Program-made: the position numbers and the translations under genes
NCBI GenBank assembly: GCA_038321615.1
Contig: JBBQFC010000016.1
Span: 1-53,504 of the forward strand
DNA: 53,504 nt
Reading direction: 5' to 3'
Source: JBBQFC01 sp038321615
GTDB taxonomy: Bacteria; Bacteroidota; Bacteroidia; Flavobacteriales_D; Cryomorphaceae
Part shown: positions 51,251 through 53,504 of the stretch, piece by piece
How the letters are laid out: the number at the start of each line of letters is the position of its first letter
Numbering within the stretch: the first letter of the stretch is position 1
Notes under the pieces: generated by a model
The model's database searches: none
What the model saw: only the letters and a program-made list of their open reading frames with translations
What the model was told of the DNA's origin: nothing

Positions 51251-51409
51251 GCTCGAATCCCCGTCACGTCGAGTGATTTAAAGGCCGCCTATAATCAGTG
51301 AAATAACCATCTGAATGGCCTTTAAATTGTATCGAGACGCGCGAACAATAAAAATCGGCTCTCGATACAATTTCACTCCTCCCGTCGTGAAATCACCCGA
51401 GCTGACCGG
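51251..51409. repeat. Repeat unit A, first copy
   Basis: A 159-bp unit, found again 316 bp downstream with only five differences over the 156 bp compared. It contains two perfect inverted repeats: TTTAAAGGCC (51277-51286) with GGCCTTTAAA (51317-51326), and AAATTGTATCGAGA (51324-51337) with TCTCGATACAATTT (51360-51373). Its right part is the start of the 71-bp unit. No coding potential. Confidence 0.9.
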
Positions 51410-51551
51410 CTCGTGACTGTTCGGAACGCAGATCGATACAATTTCACTCCTCCCGTCGTGAAGTCACTCGAGCTGACCGGCTCGTGACTGTTCGGAACGC
51501 CCGTCGATACAATTTCACTTCTATCGTTATGAAATTACTCGAGCTGACCGA
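51362..51551. repeat. 71-bp tandem palindromic repeats (units b1-b3)
   Basis: Units starting with TCGATACAATTTCACT begin at 51362, 51433 and 51504, exactly 71 bp apart; the third diverges after about 48 bp. Each full unit has two hairpins: ATTTCAC/GTGAAAT with a 10-nt loop, and CGAGC-TGACCG-GCTCG. Further units lie at 51678 (split by the IS) and 53297. Confidence 0.9.
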
Positions 51552-51566
51552 GCGCATTAACAATAC

Positions 51567-51722
51567 GCTCGAATCCCCGTCACGTCGAGTGATTTAAAGG
51601 CCGCCAATAATCAGTGAAATGACCATCTGAATGGCCTTTAAATTGTATCGAGACGCGCGAACAATAAAAATCGGCTTTCGATACAATTTCACTCCTCCTG
51701 TCGTGAAATCACTCGAGCTGAC
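51567..51722. repeat. Repeat unit A, second copy, cut by the IS element
   Basis: Matches 51251-51406 with five substitutions (about 97% identical). It ends at CTGAC where the insertion sequence begins; the last three bases of the unit continue after the IS. The second stem of its central hairpin carries one mismatch (TTTCGATAC rather than CTCGATAC). Confidence 0.9.
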
Positions 51723-51873
51723 TGGTGCGCCCCCCTATTGATCGGACAATCTACGATAGGGTTTAAAAGAGTTGATATTAAAGGTAGTAATTTTGGCTCA
51801 CCGGATACAACCGAAGGTGACCTTTACACCGAAAGTTGATGCGCAGGCTGATTCTTATCGGCCTGTGCATTTT

Positions 51874-52857
51874 TCAGGTCGCCCTGTGGGGCGAACCGGA
51901 TACTGCCCTCAGGTTCGCATTTCCCGAAAGCTGGTAATGCGGGATAGTGAGTTTGTGTCGGGTAGGTTTTTTGTCTCTTTTGGTAGATTTAATGAGTCCT
52001 TGTTTCCAAATGTGCCAAAACGTATCTGGACTTAGCCGATCAAGGCTCGTGTGGAGTCTTATCTGGTTGTAGGTGACATAAAATGTTTTAAGATGGTGCT
52101 CTAAGTCTTTGATGGTGCAAAATTGTTGACGGTTTAATGACTTGCCGAGGATGGCATGAAAGCTTTCGATATGTCCATTTTCTTCGGGCGTGTATGGGTG
52201 TGTGAAGGTTTGGTTCAAATAGTTTTCGGCCATATATTTCTGCACGCTTTGAGCTGCAAAGCGGCTATCGTTGTCATTTCTGCATTCTATGGATAGCTTA
52301 TTTTTGAGCATCTCATTGGGCTGGAGGTATTCCACAATTACCGCTTCCCAAGCGCGTATCACTTGGTGCTGTTTGATGGAGTATGCCACAGACCAGTGCA
52401 GTACTTTCCGCGTAAAGCAGTCAATGATGGTCAGTATGTAGGCATAGCAGCGGTGGTCAGTGACCCATTGGAGTTTAATATCCATCTCCAAGGCTTCAAG
52501 TGGTCGCGACGGGTCAAGCCTACGGTACTTCACATATTTACGAGGAGCTTTGGGGTTGGCTTGGTGCAGCAGTTGGTAATATTCCATAAGTCGGAACACT
52601 TTTTTGTGGTTTATCATCAGCCCGAGCAGCATCAAGGCCTTTGTCATGGTCTTGGCACCGTAATCCGTTTCGGGGTTGAGCTTGATGCCCACGATACAGT
52701 CCACCACATACGTATTAGGCACTTGCGCGATCAAACCGCTTTCCAGCAACTTGCAGGTATATATGGATGGTTTTCTACCCCTTCGGCCTGATTTGGGCTT
52801 ATAATAATACAGGTGCTTGCTTATGCCGATCAGCTTCAAGACCTGATCACGCCTCAT
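51874..52857 (-). CDS. IS3-family transposase OrfB (integrase catalytic domain)
   Basis: 327 aa from ATG 52857, but probably made mainly as an OrfAB fusion by frameshifting. The rve-type DDE core: first Asp in LEALEMDIKLQW, second Asp in ECRNDNDSRF and Glu in ENGHIESFH, with exactly 35 residues between the last two (D-35-E), as in the IS3 family. The HTH-like HTH_21 region lies at about 35-90. The common SDNGSQF motif reads RNDNDSRF. The C-terminus (YNQIRLHTSLDRLSPDTFW) is typical. No stop or frameshift damages it, so it looks intact. Confidence 0.93.
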   Translation of the reverse strand: MRRDQVLKLIGISKHLYYYKPKSGRRGRKPSIYTCKLLESGLIAQVPNTYVVDCIVGIKLNPETDYGAKTMTKALMLLGLMINHKKVFRLMEYYQLLHQANPKAPRKYVKYRRLDPSRPLEALEMDIKLQWVTDHRCYAYILTIIDCFTRKVLHWSVAYSIKQHQVIRAWEAVIVEYLQPNEMLKNKLSIECRNDNDSRFAAQSVQKYMAENYLNQTFTHPYTPEENGHIESFHAILGKSLNRQQFCTIKDLEHHLKTFYVTYNQIRLHTSLDRLSPDTFWHIWKQGLIKSTKRDKKPTRHKLTIPHYQLSGNANLRAVSGSPHRAT

Positions 52858-52880
52858 ACCTGCGGCAATGTACTTTCGGG

Positions 52881-53213
52881 CTATAGCAGTTTTCTCAGGT
52901 GCGGATACTTTTTTTTTAAAAGGTCATTCTTGAGCTCGTTCTCAAGCTTTTCCTGCGCGAGCAGTAATTTGAGCTTTTCGTTTTCCAGCTCCAGCTGCCT
53001 TATTCGTTTGAGCCGATCCTTGGTAAGCCCATGTTTTAAGCCATCGGAACCCATCTCTTCGTACTTCTTCTTCCAATAGTAGTAAGTCGCTGGATACAGG
53101 TCGTACTTCGCCAGTACAGCTTTTACACTCCCGTCTTCACCTTCTTTCAAGATGGCCATTTTCTCTGCTTCACTAAATTTCTTGAAGCCTTTTTCGGTTT
53201 TTTGCACGTTCAT
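52881..53213 (-). CDS. IS3-family transposase OrfA (HTH and coiled coil)
   Basis: 110 aa: an N-terminal helix-turn-helix of the transposase-8 type (EKGFKKFSEAEKMAILKEGEDGSVKAVLAKYDLYPATYYYWKKKYEEMG) and a C-terminal leucine-zipper-like coiled coil (RIRQLELENEKLKLLLAQEKLENELKNDLL). A nine-A run followed by G near its end (plus-strand T run 52909-52917) is a slippery site. A -1 shift there reads through VSAPEKTAIARKYIAAG without a stop into OrfB MRRDQ. Confidence 0.93.
   Translation of the reverse strand: MNVQKTEKGFKKFSEAEKMAILKEGEDGSVKAVLAKYDLYPATYYYWKKKYEEMGSDGLKHGLTKDRLKRIRQLELENEKLKLLLAQEKLENELKNDLLKKKYPHLRKLL
52908..52917 (-). other. Programmed -1 frameshift slippery site (A9G)
   Basis: On the coding strand the zero frame reads A AAA AAA AAG. 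The -1 frame from here stays open to the orfB ATG about 50 nt away. IS3-family elements of the IS150 type use A6G-like runs for OrfAB production. Confidence 0.85.
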
Positions 53214-53265
53214 AATTACAAATTTTAATTCGTAATCATGTCCGATGATTTAGGGGGTCAAAACA

Positions 53266-53335
53266 CTGACCGGCTCGTGACTGTACGGAACGCCCGTCGA
53301 TACAATTTCACTCCTATCGTCGTGAAATCACTCGA
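53266..53335. repeat. Right part of the palindromic repeat array after the IS
   Basis: Begins with the duplicated CTGAC, completes the interrupted 71-bp unit to 53296 and continues with a partial unit (53297-53335) ending at ACTCGA. One base differs in the conserved CTGTTCGG (CTGTACGG). Confidence 0.9.
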
Positions 53336-53504
53336 CCTTTTATGTTTGCATCGTGAGAATACAAATGTAATTTTTAAGTATTCGATCTGGGTCTTTATAT
53401 TGCTGTCTATACACCGTATATCGACCTGGTGCACAAGGTCAACTCGAACAAGATGAGCATTTTGCTACATCGTTAGTCAGGTACTGCCTGTGCACTTTTT
53501 GATC
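53336..53504. other. Right-edge region with no recognisable gene
   Basis: 169 bp with no convincing gene. Broken open frames (for example GLYIAVYTPYIDLVHKVN) hint at a decayed coding sequence but are too short to assign. The window ends here. Confidence 0.3.

Larger units (their letters stand above)
51723..53265 (-). mobile_element. IS3-family insertion sequence with complete ends and 5-bp target duplication
   Basis: 1543 bp. Terminal inverted repeats: left TGGTGCGCCCCCCTA (51723-51737), right end read inward TGTTTTGACCCCCTA (53265 back to 53251), 11 of 15 matching, both followed closely by ATCGGACA. The element begins TG and ends CA. CTGAC is duplicated on each side (51718-51722 and 53266-53270). 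Removing the IS and one CTGAC restores an exact 71-bp repeat unit (45 + 26 bp), which proves the boundaries. Encodes orfA and orfB on the minus strand. Confidence 0.93.

Noticed and set aside
51362..53335. CRISPR array
   Set aside because: The repeats are 71 bp or longer, have no unique spacers, and no cas genes are near.
53336..53504. Decayed GIY-YIG-like coding remnant at the right edge
   Set aside because: Only short fragments in mixed frames with stops; the resemblance is too weak to claim.
1..53504. tRNA or rRNA genes
   Set aside because: I saw no cloverleaf or conserved rRNA stretches in the intergenic regions.

Overview
The window is a 53.5 kb chromosomal piece of a Bacteroidota, probably Flavobacteriia-like. 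The evidence is SusC/SusD outer-membrane uptake genes, five secreted proteins ending in PNP-type type IX secretion (T9SS) C-terminal domains, GSCFA and FecCD families typical of the phylum, recurrent TAnnTTTG promoter boxes, and few Shine-Dalgarno sites. I cannot name the family or genus. No tRNA, rRNA or CRISPR array was seen.

Layout. (1) 1-4.2 kb: panB, an RluA-type pseudouridine synthase, an Hsp20 and a CbpA-like DnaJ co-chaperone, then a Nudix-fold transcription regulator on the minus strand. (2) 4.3-13.2 kb: a tightly packed likely operon of pfkA, a BadF-type sugar kinase, beta-phosphoglucomutase, GH65 maltose phosphorylase, two GH13 lipoproteins and mgsA. It is followed by fbaA and pgi. 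(3) 16.3-37.6 kb: the outer-envelope part of an alpha-glucan utilisation locus. It holds a T9SS protein with two FESW modules, an SLC45-like sugar MFS carrier, a GH13 cyclomaltodextrinase-like enzyme, a four-repeat T9SS protein, a GH30 enzyme, a T9SS esterase with a possible glucan-binding module, a T9SS CotH protein, a T9SS GH13 amylase, SusC, SusD and two small exported proteins in the SusE/SusF position. (4) 37.7-44.8 kb: a MacAB-like ABC export set, then an iron-siderophore/B12-type ABC importer. (5) 44.8-51.2 kb: an NAD(P)-binding protein, GSCFA, a stand-alone TonB C-terminal domain, a LolCD-like ABC transporter with a DUF3299-like protein behind tandem palindromic operators, and an unknown helical protein. 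(6) 51.25-53.34 kb: palindromic 71-bp repeats interrupted by an IS3-family element.

How the genes fit together. Surface T9SS GH13 enzyme and binding proteins cut starch or glycogen, SusCD imports the oligosaccharides, and periplasmic or lipid-anchored GH13 enzymes trim them to maltose or maltotriose, which the MFS carrier imports. Maltose phosphorylase and beta-phosphoglucomutase then give glucose 6-phosphate without spending ATP, and the BadF-type kinase may phosphorylate the free glucose. Pgi, PfkA and FbaA carry the carbon to triose phosphates, and MgsA offers an overflow valve. One locus therefore spans polymer to triose.

The most interesting non-coding structures are the palindromic repeat array with an IS3 element sitting in a hairpin loop (exact 5-bp target duplication, and a 71-bp unit restored when the IS is removed) and two TTGTA-N6-TACAA operators 32 bp apart at 47.2 kb.
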